A stretch of 64,000 nt of DNA from the NCBI GenBank assembly GCA_963704025.1, contig CAVPGP010000001.1, positions 496,001 through 560,000 on the forward strand, written 5' to 3'. The notes under the pieces are model-generated. The model saw only the letters and a list, made by a program, of their open reading frames with translations, was not told the origin of the DNA and made no database searches. Of this stretch, positions 7,304 to 14,960 are shown piece by piece. Each line of letters starts with the position of its first letter. Position 1 is the first letter of the stretch. The stretch is from CAVPGP01 sp963704025 (lineage in GTDB: Bacteria > Actinomycetota > Thermoleophilia > Gaiellales > Gaiellaceae). The translations under genes were made by a program, and so were the position numbers.

Positions 7304-7978
7304 TCAGCCAACGAGCCCGAGCGCCGCCGGCAGCGCCAGCAAGGTCGGGATCCGCTCGCCCACTTCCGGGTAGCGGCCCTCGCGATCCACGAGCACGGCG
7401 CGCATGCCGACGGCCCGAGCGCCCTCGACGTCGTCCTCGACCGTATCGCCCACCATGGCCGCCGCGTCTGCCTCGACCCCCAGCCGCTCGAGCATCGCAC
7501 GGAAGATCGTCCCGTGCGGTTTCGTCTTCCCGTGCGCCCGCGACGTCAGCACGGCGTCAACCTCCAGCCCGTGATGCGCTACGAACGCGTCCAGGTCCCG
7601 CGCCGTGTTCGACAGCAGCCCGAGCCGCAGCCCGCGCGCACGCAACGCCTCGAGCGCCGGCAACGCGTCCTCATACAGCTCGAAGTGCTCTGCGCGCTCC
7701 CACGCCCGCGTCATCTCGACGGCGCACGCATGGGTATTCCCCCGCCCGCCCATGCCCCGGATGATCTTCTCCGTGAAGACGATCCAGATCTCCTCGTCGT
7801 GGTCGAGCTCCGGATGTCGCTGCAGCTTAGCCACGGCCGCAAGCCGCGCCTCGTCGTACCGCTCGGGATCGAGCGTGAGCCCGAAGCGCTCGCCGAGCCG
7901 GGCATAGCCTGCGGGTCCGAGATCCGGGCCCGGCTTCGCGATCGTGAAGTCGACGTCGAAGACGACGGCGCTAAGCAC
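7304..7978 (-). CDS. HAD-superfamily hydrolase
   Basis: 224 residues. Motif I is VVFDVDFTIAK (nucleophile Asp and D+2), motif II is LLSNTARD, motif III includes the Lys in GKTKPHGTIF, and motif IV is MVGDTVEDDVEGAR. The cap is helical (subfamily I). Interestingly motif I has F-D-V-D-F rather than the common D-x-D-G/x-T-L-T. The GTG start at 7976-7978 overlaps the end of the upstream nitrilase-like gene by 8 nt, so the two form one unit. Probable phosphatase of a small phosphorylated metabolite; substrate unknown. Confidence 0.85.
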   Translation of the reverse strand: MLSAVVFDVDFTIAKPGPDLGPAGYARLGERFGLTLDPERYDEARLAAVAKLQRHPELDHDEEIWIVFTEKIIRGMGGRGNTHACAVEMTRAWERAEHFELYEDALPALEALRARGLRLGLLSNTARDLDAFVAHHGLEVDAVLTSRAHGKTKPHGTIFRAMLERLGVEADAAAMVGDTVEDDVEGARAVGMRAVLVDREGRYPEVGERIPTLLALPAALGLVG

Positions 7979-8806
7979 GAGTTGCCTTGCCGTACGCCTC
8001 CGGCCGGCGCTGCGCCAGGGACGGCAGCCGTTCGCGAATCGCGCGCAGCCGCGAACGGTCGAGCTCCGCGACGACGACGGTCTCCTCGTCAGGTGCCTCG
8101 CACAGGACGATCCCCCATGGATCCGCAACGAGCGAGCGCCCGTACGACGGCTTCCCCGGCAGCGGCTCACCGACCTGTCCGGCCGCGGCAACGAAGCACT
8201 GGTTCTCGACCGCGCGCGCCCGCAGCAGGACGTGCCAGTGGTCGCGCCCCGTCACGGCGTGAAGTTCGCCGGCACTGCGAGCAGCTCCGCGCCTTCGACG
8301 GCAAGCACCCGGTACAGCTCCGGGAAGCGCAGGTCGTAGCAAATCGACAGGCCGACCCTCCAGCCCTCGAGCTCGGCGAGCACCGGCTCGTCGCCCGGCT
8401 CCTCCGCCTCCGATTCGCGGTACACCCGCCCGCCGACTTCGACGTCGAAGAGGTGGATCTTCCGGTAGACGGCCACCAGCCGGCCGTCCGGGTCGAATGC
8501 GCACGAGGTGTTCGAGAGCCGCTCCCGGCCCTCACGGCGCTCCGTGATCGATCCGCCGAGAAGCGAGACGCCGTGCGTCCGCGCCCAGCGCGCCATCGCC
8601 TCGACCGACTCGCCCCCGTCGAGCGGCTCCGCCAGCGCGGCGAGACCCGAAGCCGCCGCGACCCCGTTCCACTTCTCCGGCAGCACGACGAGATCAGCTC
8701 CGGCGGCGGCTGCCTTCCCGACGAGGCGCTCCGCCAGCTCGAGGTTCGCCGCCTTGTCCGGGCGGGCCGTCAGCTGCACGCACGCGACGCGAAGGGTGTC
8801 CCCCAT
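7971..8806 (-). pseudogene. Carbon-nitrogen hydrolase (nitrilase family), broken by a frameshift
   Basis: From the ATG at 8804-8806 the frame encodes MGDTLRVACVQLTARPDKAAN, the catalytic Glu (in VSLLGGSIT context), the Lys motif YRKIHLFDVE and the Cys motif SICYDLRFPELYR, then AVPANFTP and a stop at 8252-8254. The family continues directly in another frame with VTGRDHWHVLLRARAVENQC to the stop at 7971. A single missing base around 8256-8258 (CC where CCC is expected) accounts for it. All catalytic residues (E, K, C) lie in the first part. It could be a true pseudogene, a recent mutation or a sequencing error. Related enzymes are omega-amidase-like or deaminated-glutathione amidases. Confidence 0.85.
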
Positions 8807-8831
8807 CGGGCTGAGGATAGCTTTCGCCCTC

Positions 8832-10061
8832 GTGGCCGAGATCGTCCCGATCGAGCGGGCGCGCGCCCTGGGTGCCTTCGGGAGCCGCGACTTCCGCCTC
8901 CTCTGGAGCGGACAGACGATCTCCTTCGTCGGGGACGCCGCGTTCCTCGTCGCGCTCGGCTGGCGCGTCACCGACCTGACGGGAGATGCAGGCTCGCTGG
9001 GGTTCGTGCTCGCCCTCTATTCGCTCGGCCTGCTGACGACCCTCCTCTGGGCCGGCGTCCTCGCCGACCGCCACTCGCGCCAGCTCATGATGATCGGCTC
9101 CGACCTCGCTCGCGCAGTCCTCGTCGGGATCCTCGCAGTCTTCGAGTTCAGCGGCCACCTCTCGTTGTCGACGCTGATGGTCATGGCGGCCGCGATCGGT
9201 CTGGCGGACGGCTTCTTCCACCCGGCGTTCGGCGGAATCGTGCCGCTCGTCGTCGAGCCGCCGCTGCTCGCGTCCGCCAACTCGCTCCTCGGCGCCGCGC
9301 GCCAGCTCAGCGCGGTCATCGGGCCTGTACTCGCGGCCGGACTCTACGGGACCGCCGGCCCTGCCACGGTCTGGACGATCGACGCGCTCTCATTCGTCGC
9401 GTCCGCGCTCCTCCTCTGGCGCGCCAGGCCCCGGGCAGGCGAGCGGTCGGAGCGGGAGGGCACGTTCCGCGAGTTCGCCGCGGGCTTCAGATACGTGCTC
9501 AGCGTGCCGTGGATCTGGTCCGGGATCTTTGTCGCGACCTTCATCCTGATGGTCGCGATGTCCCCGTACATCGCGCTCCTCCCCGAGCTCGTCCGCGACC
9601 AGTACGACCGTGGCGTCGGCTCGTACGGGCTCCTCTTCAGCCTCATGTCGCTCGGGATGGTGATCGGCTCGCTCGCGTACGCGCGCTGGAACCCCCGACG
9701 GCACCGAGTCCTGATCTGCTTCGTCGCCTTCGGGCTCAACGACCTGGGCATGGTGGTCGTCGCCCTCTCGCCGTGGTACTGGCTGGCCTGCGTCGCCGTG
9801 ATCTGGCGCGGACTCGGGATCGGGCTCGGGATCTCGGCGTGGTTCACGCTGGTGACGGAGCTCGTGCCCGAGAACTACCTCTCCCGCGTGTTCAGCCTGG
9901 ACACGTTCGGGTCGTTCGCGCTGACCCCGGTCGGCTACACGCTGGCCGGCGTGCTCGCGAACTCGTTCACGCCGAGTCAGATCATCGCCGTGGGCGGCTC
10001 AATCGGCGTCGTGCTCTGGTTCGTCCCGCTCTGGTTCCGCTCGGTGCGGACTGCAGCGTGA
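8832..10061 (+). CDS. MFS exporter (EntS/MFS_3-like)
   Basis: 409 residues from the GTG at 8832-8834, 25 bp from the divergent nitrilase start. Twelve hydrophobic segments; the start FGSRDFRLLWSGQTISFVGD and the loop AGVLADRHSRQLMMIGSD (motif A) are typical of the enterobactin-exporter-like MFS_3 branch. The central loop is basic (RARPRAGERSEREG). Probable drug or metabolite efflux; substrate unknown. No dedicated regulator is adjacent. Confidence 0.85.
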   Translation: MAEIVPIERARALGAFGSRDFRLLWSGQTISFVGDAAFLVALGWRVTDLTGDAGSLGFVLALYSLGLLTTLLWAGVLADRHSRQLMMIGSDLARAVLVGILAVFEFSGHLSLSTLMVMAAAIGLADGFFHPAFGGIVPLVVEPPLLASANSLLGAARQLSAVIGPVLAAGLYGTAGPATVWTIDALSFVASALLLWRARPRAGERSEREGTFREFAAGFRYVLSVPWIWSGIFVATFILMVAMSPYIALLPELVRDQYDRGVGSYGLLFSLMSLGMVIGSLAYARWNPRRHRVLICFVAFGLNDLGMVVVALSPWYWLACVAVIWRGLGIGLGISAWFTLVTELVPENYLSRVFSLDTFGSFALTPVGYTLAGVLANSFTPSQIIAVGGSIGVVLWFVPLWFRSVRTAA

Positions 10062-10336
10062 GGTCGTCGACAAGGTACACCGCGGTGATTCACAGTCGGG
10101 CGATGCGGTAGGAGCACGCCGACGAGGGGTGTCTGACCGTCCCGATCGCGTTCGTCGTGACCGGCCCGGGGGCGCTTCTCGCTCGACCGGGCGCTCGGGA
10201 TCGAGGACACGCTCTCCGGCCTCTCGTGGGGCGTGGGAGTCGCCGTGGCGGCGCGCTCGCGTCCGGTTTCGCGCTCACCGTGCTCAGGCACCGCCCGGCT
10301 GCGGAGGCCGCCCCGAGCGGCTACCCTGTACCGGCT
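10062..10336 (+). other. Spacer with possible degenerate coding fragments
   Basis: 275 bp between the MFS gene and tRNA-Pro. Short protein-like stretches occur in different frames (PIAFVVTGPGA, GIEDTLSGLSWGVGVAV, GALASGFALTVLRHRP), each hydrophobic and Gly/Ala-rich, as if a small membrane protein had suffered two frameshifts. No intact gene is supported. Confidence 0.3.
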
Positions 10337-10410
10337 CGGGGTGTGGCGCAGCCTGGTAGCGCGCTCCGTTCGGGTCGGAGAGGTCCCCAGTTCAAATCTG
10401 GGCACCCCGA
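10337..10410 (+). tRNA. tRNA-Pro (CGG)
   Basis: 74 nt folding as a standard cloverleaf: acceptor CGGGGTG/CACCCCG, D-stem GCGC/GCGC, anticodon stem CTCCG/CGGAG with loop TTCGGGT (anticodon CGG), T-arm CCCAG-TTCAAAT-CTGGG, discriminator A. CCA is not encoded. It reads proline CCG codons, which are common in this GC-rich sequence. A terminator hairpin follows about 40 bp downstream. Confidence 0.95.
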
Positions 10411-10448
10411 TGAGGATGAGGACGAGCAGATGAGGACGAGTAAGAGAG

Positions 10449-10475
10449 ACGGCGGGCCTCGGCCCGTCGTTTTTC
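10449..10475 (+). terminator. Intrinsic terminator after tRNA-Pro
   Basis: Stem ACGGCGGGCC / GGCCCGTCGT with a TC loop and one internal mismatch, followed by TTTTTCG. It terminates tRNA-Pro transcription and separates it from ssb. Confidence 0.8.
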
Positions 10476-10584
10476 GTTCCAGATCTGTGACAGACATGTG
10501 CGTCTTGCGCGGCTACGGTGGCCCAAAGGTCACCGGAGGAGGAGGCCCTCGTGAACAGGATCCACGCGTGAAGAGGCACGGCAC

Positions 10585-10902
10585 GTGAACGTCGTCACCT
10601 TGATCGGAAATCTCGCCACGGACGTCGAGTTGCGCGAGGTCGGCGAAGGAAAGCAGCGCGCCCGGTTCCTGCTCGCCGTCAACCGGCCCAAGGGCGACAC
10701 GGCGGACTTCGTCAGCATCGTCGCCTGGGACAAGCAGGCCGAGCTCTGCGCGCAGTACCTCGTCAAGGGCCGCCGGGTCGCCGTCGACGGCCGGCTGCGC
10801 AGCCGCAGCTGGGAGGAGGAGGGGAAGCGACGCACAGCGATCGAGGTCGTCGCGCATCACGTCCAGTTCCTTTCACCCCCCACGGAGGTCGCCGTGGCCT
10901 AG
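10585..10902 (+). CDS. Single-stranded DNA-binding protein (short form)
   Basis: 105 residues, GTG start. The OB fold is recognisable: MNVVTLIGNLATDVELREV, RARFLLAVNRPKGDTADFVSIVAWDKQAELCAQYLVKGRRVAVDGRLRSRSWEEEGKRRTAIEVVA split across residues 25-90. It stops right after the OB fold (FLSPPTEVAVA), with no Gly-rich linker or acidic D-F-P-F tip needed for partner recruitment. It is therefore a paralogue of the usual about 150-residue replication SSB, probably for recombination or competence. Its stop overlaps the convergent hydrolase stop. Confidence 0.88.
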   Translation: MNVVTLIGNLATDVELREVGEGKQRARFLLAVNRPKGDTADFVSIVAWDKQAELCAQYLVKGRRVAVDGRLRSRSWEEEGKRRTAIEVVAHHVQFLSPPTEVAVA

Positions 10903-11744
10903 GAGAGGTCGACCACAAACGATTCGATCGCGTCGACGACGGCGTCGGGCCGTTCGGCGATCACGAGGTGCCCCGCGTCCGCCACCAGGCGGAGCGGAGC
11001 GCGAAGGCGCCGCGCGTAGTCGACGAAGTCGGTCAGAGGAACCTGAACGTCACGGGCGCCTCCGACCACGAGGCAGGGACAGGTCACCCGATCGAGCTCG
11101 GGTCGAGGGTCGTCCCGGGCGAGTGCACGGGCGGCGCTGAGCGTGTCCGTGTGGAGCGGCGGGCCCGCTAGCAGCCCGCGGGTCGCCTCGGGCGAGAGCG
11201 CCGCGCCGTCGGAGACTGCCCAGGGCCCGAAGACCGGCCGGCGCAAACGCGGCCTGCTGGCGATGGTCTCGATCCAGCGTCCGATGTGCCGACCCGGGCG
11301 CACGATTCCGAAGGCCGTCAGGGTCGCGGCGGCGAAGCGTGTCGACGAGGAGATCCCCGCCGGAGAGACGAGCACGACCGATCGCACGGCGCCGGGCGAG
11401 CGGCTCGCAAGCCGCAGCCCCACGACGGCTCCGAGCGAGTGGCCGACCACGTGCGCGGGGAGCATGTCCTCGTGGGCGGCAGCGGCGGCAACGCGGTCGG
11501 CGAACACCGACAGCCCGGGTGCAGCCGGCAACGGCGCCGAGAGCCCGTGGCCGGGAAGATCCGGCACGAGCACACGATGACGTCCCAGCAATGCAGGGGC
11601 GATCTCGACCCAGTTGCTCGCAGCACCTGCGAATCCGTGCACGAGCAGCATCGGAGGACCGTCCCCACCGACGAAGTAGCGCAACCGGACGCCCTTGACG
11701 TCGACGAAACGCTCCTGCAAACCGGCGATCTTTGCGTCCGTCAC
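10899..11744 (-). CDS. Alpha/beta hydrolase
   Basis: 281 residues from a GTG. Features: oxyanion-hole HGFAG (LLVHGFAGAASNW), nucleophile elbow VVGHSLGAVVG (catalytic Ser), acid in GGARDVQVP, catalytic His in VADAGHLVIAERP. A lid of about 80 residues lies between the elbow and the acid. The closest general type is the esterase/epoxide hydrolase/MhpC-like group. No cognate substrate is suggested by context; it is convergent with the short ssb gene (4-nt overlap). Confidence 0.88.
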   Translation of the reverse strand: MTDAKIAGLQERFVDVKGVRLRYFVGGDGPPMLLVHGFAGAASNWVEIAPALLGRHRVLVPDLPGHGLSAPLPAAPGLSVFADRVAAAAAHEDMLPAHVVGHSLGAVVGLRLASRSPGAVRSVVLVSPAGISSSTRFAAATLTAFGIVRPGRHIGRWIETIASRPRLRRPVFGPWAVSDGAALSPEATRGLLAGPPLHTDTLSAARALARDDPRPELDRVTCPCLVVGGARDVQVPLTDFVDYARRLRAPLRLVADAGHLVIAERPDAVVDAIESFVVDLS

Positions 11745-11768
11745 GGACGCCCATTATCCTTTGAGGTG

Positions 11769-11798
11769 ATGAGCACTAGGGGAAAGCAGGCCCAGTGA
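11769..11798 (+). CDS. Possible leader peptide MSTRGKQAQ
   Basis: A 9-codon ORF upstream of a terminator-like hairpin and the 56-residue HTH gene. A GAGG lies only 2 nt from the ATG, and an alternative GTG overlaps, so translation is uncertain. Its position suggests an attenuation leader for the small gene. Confidence 0.3.
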   Translation: MSTRGKQAQ

Positions 11799-11833
11799 TT
11801 CCCCGGGTCACGACAAGCGAGGCATCGTCCTAG

Positions 11834-11863
11834 CCCGTCAGCGCAGCGCGCGGCGGGTTTTTT
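11834..11863 (+). terminator. Intrinsic terminator or attenuator in the leader of the small HTH gene
   Basis: CCCGTC / GGCGGG stem enclosing a GCGC-rich loop, followed by TTTTTT. It lies only 25 bp before the start of the gene it precedes, and the only coding sequence upstream on this strand is the 9-codon ORF. It therefore either ends a small RNA or attenuates transcription into the next gene. Confidence 0.7.
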
Positions 11864-11888
11864 CGTGCCTGACACCGGAAGGAGCGAC

Positions 11889-12059
11889 ATGGCAAATCAC
11901 TTGACGCCCGAAGAGCTGTCGAAGGAGCTCGGCATAGACCGTGATGAGGTCATCCGGGTTTGCGTGCAGGAGAGCGTGCCGATCTATCAAGGGAAGATCG
12001 ACAAGACCCTGTTCGCCGCGCAGCTCGAGGCGTTGGGGGCCATGCCGCAGAGCCACTAG
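11889..12059 (+). CDS. Small helix-turn-helix-like protein
   Basis: 56 residues from an ATG with GGAAGGAG 6 bases upstream. MANHLTPEELSKELGIDRDEV looks like a MerR/excisionase-type winged HTH helix pair (helix LTPEELSKELGI followed by a recognition helix), and VPIYQGKIDKTLFAAQLEAL is a second helical part. Most likely a small DNA-binding protein. It ends 13 bp before the convergent Ku gene, and expression may be attenuated by the upstream terminator. Confidence 0.7.
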   Translation: MANHLTPEELSKELGIDRDEVIRVCVQESVPIYQGKIDKTLFAAQLEALGAMPQSH

Positions 12060-12072
12060 CCCTCTGCGACGA

Positions 12073-12957
12073 CTACGCGCTCTTCTTCGCAGGAGCGCGA
12101 CTCGATCGAGAGCCGCCCTTCGAGGCGGCTTTCGACTTCTTGTCGCCGTCCTCCGAACCGTCCTGGCGAGAGGCGACCTCGGCGACGGAGCGTTTCAGCG
12201 CCTCCATCAGATCGACGACCGGCGCCTCTTCGAACTCCTCCGGCTCTGCGAGCTCGGTCCCAGCCAGCTTGGCCTCGAGCAGCGCACGCAGGCTCTGCCG
12301 GTACTCGCTCTTCAGCTCCGACGGATCGAACTCGCCGCGCAGGCTCGAGACGATCTGCCGTGCGAGGTCGAGCTCGGGCTTCTTGACCTGCGCGGTGCCC
12401 ACCGCGTCGTCGATCTCCTCCGCCGACGAGACGTCCTCGTTCACGAACAGCGTCTCGAGCGCGAGCGCATCGCCCATCGGACGGATCAGCGCGAGCTTCT
12501 CCTTGCCCGCCTGGACGAAGCGGCCGATCGCCGCGACGCCCGCGTCCTTCATCGCCTCGAGCAGCAGTGCGTACGGGCGCCTCGCGGCCTCCGTGCCGCC
12601 GGGGACGACGAAGTACGTGCGGTCGTACCAGATCGGATCGACCTGATCGAGCTCGACAAAGCGCTCGATCTCGATCAGACGCGAGTTCTGCCGCTGTTCG
12701 AGCGACTCGAGATCCGCGTCCTCGACGATCACGAATTGGCCCTTCGAGACCTCCCAGCCCCGTACGAGCTCGTCCTGCTGGACCTCGCGGTCGTGCGTCG
12801 GACACCACCGCTTCTGCTTGATCGGCGTCTCGCACTCGCGATGCAGCAGGCGAAAGGAGACGTCGGACTGCCGCGCCGCCGGCTTCGTCGCCGGCGCGAG
12901 CCCCACGGGAATGTTGACCAGCCCGAAGCTGATCGCGCCGTTCCAGGTCGTCCGCAT
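12073..12957 (-). CDS. ku: Ku protein (NHEJ)
   Basis: 294 residues starting MRTTWNGAISFGLVNIPVGL, the hallmark start of bacterial Ku, with GAGG upstream of the ATG at 12955-12957. The Ku core continues through RLLHRECETPI, DREV, GWEVSKGQFV, EIERFVELDQVDPIWYDRTYF and the Ku-bridge region to about residue 250. A Lys/Ser-rich tail (KKSKAASKGGSRSSRAPAKKSA) provides non-specific DNA contact. Bacterial Ku binds double-strand break ends and recruits LigD; no ligD is visible in this window. Divergent from the acyl-CoA synthetase gene. Confidence 0.97.
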   Translation of the reverse strand: MRTTWNGAISFGLVNIPVGLAPATKPAARQSDVSFRLLHRECETPIKQKRWCPTHDREVQQDELVRGWEVSKGQFVIVEDADLESLEQRQNSRLIEIERFVELDQVDPIWYDRTYFVVPGGTEAARRPYALLLEAMKDAGVAAIGRFVQAGKEKLALIRPMGDALALETLFVNEDVSSAEEIDDAVGTAQVKKPELDLARQIVSSLRGEFDPSELKSEYRQSLRALLEAKLAGTELAEPEEFEEAPVVDLMEALKRSVAEVASRQDGSEDGDKKSKAASKGGSRSSRAPAKKSA

Positions 12958-13042
12958 CTGTCCTCGAATGGTAAAGGGACCAGCGTCATTCGCGGGCATT
13001 TCCAGTATCCCTTCCCCTGAGTAGAGTTCGGCGAGGACAGAC

Positions 13043-14836
13043 GTGAGCGAGGTCAGCACTTCCCCAGCACCCGAGCGGCCCGTGGCGCCGGCCGGACGTC
13101 GCACGATCGCGAACCTCTGGCGGGAGAGCGCCGGGGCCCGCGAGGGCACGGCGTATCTCGTCGAGGACGGCGAATCCTGGCGCGAGGTGTCCTGGCCCGA
13201 GGCCGTCGAGGCCGTCGACGAGATCGCCAACGGATTGCTCGCTCTCGGCATCGCCCGGGGCGACTCGTTCGCGATCATCGGCCGCACGCGGCTCGAGTGG
13301 GCGCTATTCGACTTCGCGCTCGGCCTGACCGGTGCGGTCGCCGCGCCGATCTACCCGAACAGCTCGGCGCGTGACACGGCCTACGTGCTCGAGCACTCCG
13401 AGGCCGTGGGAGCGCTGGTCGAGGACGACGAGCAGCTCGCGAAGATCGCGCCCCATCGCGCCGGCAACGAACGGCTACGCCACGTCCTGACCTTCACCGA
13501 CCTGGACCGGCTCCGCCTGGAGGGGCGAGCGTTCGCAGCGGCGAACCCCGGCGCGCTCGACGCCAGAGCCGCGGAGATCGAAGAGGACGACCTCTTCACC
13601 TACATCTACACATCGGGGACGACCGGCCCCGCCAAGGCCTGCATGATCCGGCACCGCAACTACCACGCGATGGTGACGAAGACAGATGAGATGGAGCCGC
13701 CACTGACTGTGCCGGGCGACCTGATGCTGCTCTACCTTCCCCTGGCACACAACTACGGGCGCCTGCTTCACCTGTCGGCGCCCTACGTCGGCTTCACCAT
13801 CGCCTTCCTCCCGGACCCCCTGCGCGCGGCCGAGGCGCTCCCCCAGGTCAGGCCGACGCTCTTTCCGAGCGTTCCACGCGTCTTCGAGAAGATTCACTCC
13901 GCGGTCGCCCGTCAACTCGACGAGGCGACCGGCGCGAAGCGGCGTCTGGTGGACTGGGCGCTCGAGGTCGGCTATCGGGTGAGCAGGCTGCAGCAGGAGG
14001 GCGCACCTGTGCCGCGAGGTCTCGCGTTGCAGCACCGGATCGCCGACCGCCTCGTCTACTCGAAGATCACGAGCCGCCTGGGCGGACGGCTGCGCATCGC
14101 GAACTCCGGCGGCGCTCCGCTCGGCCGGGACGTCGCCGAGTTCTTCCACGCGATCGGCATTCTCATCCTCGAGGGGTACGGCCTCTCCGAATGCACGACC
14201 GCCGCGACGGTCAACCGGCCCGACGCGTTCCGGTTCGGCACCGTCGGCCAGGCGCTGCCGGGAGTCGAGTTGCGGATCGACGACGACGGCGAGGTGATGA
14301 TCCGCTCGAACACCATCTTCGCGGGCTACTACCACGACGACCAAGCGACGCGCGAGGTGCTCACTGACGACGGCTGGCTGCGCACGGGCGACATCGGCGA
14401 GCTCGACGTCGACGGGTTCCTCACGATCACTGACCGCAAGAAGGACATCATCGTCACCGCCGGCGGGAAGAACGTCGCGCCGCAAAACCTCGAGAACGAC
14501 CTCAAGAGCTCGAAGTACATCTCGCAGGCGCTCGTCGTCGGTGATCGCAGGCCTTACGTGGCGGCGTTGATCACGCTCGACGAGGCGGCCTTCCGCGCCG
14601 AGGGGTTCGATGCACCGCTGCCGGAGCTGGCGCGCGACGAGCGCGTCCGCGAACGGATCCAGTCTGTCGTCGACGAGGTCAACGAGGACCGGTCGCGCTA
14701 CGAGCAGGTGAAGCGGTTCGCGATCCTCCCGCGGGACTTCTCGCTCGAGGAGGACGAGATCACGCCGACGCTGAAGCTGAGACGGCGCGTCACGCTGGAG
14801 CACTTCGCCGCCGAGTTCGAAGAGCTCTACGCCTGA
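13043..14836 (+). CDS. Long-chain acyl-CoA synthetase (AMP-forming)
   Basis: 597 residues, GTG start. The ANL-superfamily motifs are in order: P-loop YIYTSGTTGPAKACM (about 189-203), LPLAHNYGRL, EGYGLSECTT (A5 region), GWLRTGDIGELD (A7) and DRKKDIIVTAGGKNVAPQ (A8). LKLRRRV near the end supplies a K-rich segment in the position of the catalytic lysine. It is of the FadD15-type of actinobacteria and activates fatty acids to acyl-CoA. The stop codon lies at the beginning of a 72-bp duplicated segment containing the dispersed repeat. Confidence 0.93.
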   Translation: MSEVSTSPAPERPVAPAGRRTIANLWRESAGAREGTAYLVEDGESWREVSWPEAVEAVDEIANGLLALGIARGDSFAIIGRTRLEWALFDFALGLTGAVAAPIYPNSSARDTAYVLEHSEAVGALVEDDEQLAKIAPHRAGNERLRHVLTFTDLDRLRLEGRAFAAANPGALDARAAEIEEDDLFTYIYTSGTTGPAKACMIRHRNYHAMVTKTDEMEPPLTVPGDLMLLYLPLAHNYGRLLHLSAPYVGFTIAFLPDPLRAAEALPQVRPTLFPSVPRVFEKIHSAVARQLDEATGAKRRLVDWALEVGYRVSRLQQEGAPVPRGLALQHRIADRLVYSKITSRLGGRLRIANSGGAPLGRDVAEFFHAIGILILEGYGLSECTTAATVNRPDAFRFGTVGQALPGVELRIDDDGEVMIRSNTIFAGYYHDDQATREVLTDDGWLRTGDIGELDVDGFLTITDRKKDIIVTAGGKNVAPQNLENDLKSSKYISQALVVGDRRPYVAALITLDEAAFRAEGFDAPLPELARDERVRERIQSVVDEVNEDRSRYEQVKRFAILPRDFSLEEDEITPTLKLRRRVTLEHFAAEFEELYA

Positions 14837-14859
14837 GCCGGAGCCCTGGCCGAAAGCGG

Positions 14860-14883
14860 CATGACCCGGGACTGTCCCGGGTA
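14860..14883 (+). repeat. Dispersed palindromic repeat, copy 6
   Basis: CATGACCCGGGACTGTCCCG plus GGTA. The left arm has CCCGGG and the right arm CCCGGG, so the palindrome is maintained by paired changes. Confidence 0.85.
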
Positions 14884-14931
14884 GTGCCCGGTAGTGACCT
14901 ACGCCTGAGTCGCGGCCCTGACCGAAAGCGG

Positions 14932-14955
14932 CATGACCGGGGACTGTCCCGGGTA
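14932..14955 (+). repeat. Dispersed palindromic repeat, copy 7
   Basis: CATGACCGGGGACTGTCCCG plus GGTA, in the second unit of the 72-bp duplication. It ends 6 bp from the stop codon of the convergent NlpC/P60 gene. Confidence 0.85.
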
Positions 14956-14960
14956 CTGAC

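Larger units (their letters stand above)
14827..14957 (+). repeat. 72-bp tandem duplication spanning a gene end and the dispersed repeat
   Basis: CTACGCCTGAG at 14827 recurs at 14899, and both are followed by a C/G-rich stretch, GCCCTG, then CCGAAAGCGGCATGAC and a palindrome copy. The period is 72 bp; the copies differ at about half a dozen positions. The first unit contains the stop codon of the acyl-CoA synthetase. Confidence 0.85.

Noticed and set aside
7232..10111. A 959-codon open frame on the plus strand
   Set aside because: It is antisense or out of frame to the HAD, nitrilase and MFS genes, Arg/Pro-rich, and arises from high GC at third positions.
10336..10410. tRNA-Pro 3' end as an integration (att) site
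   Set aside because: No integrase, no repeated tRNA 3' end and no mobile genes within the window.
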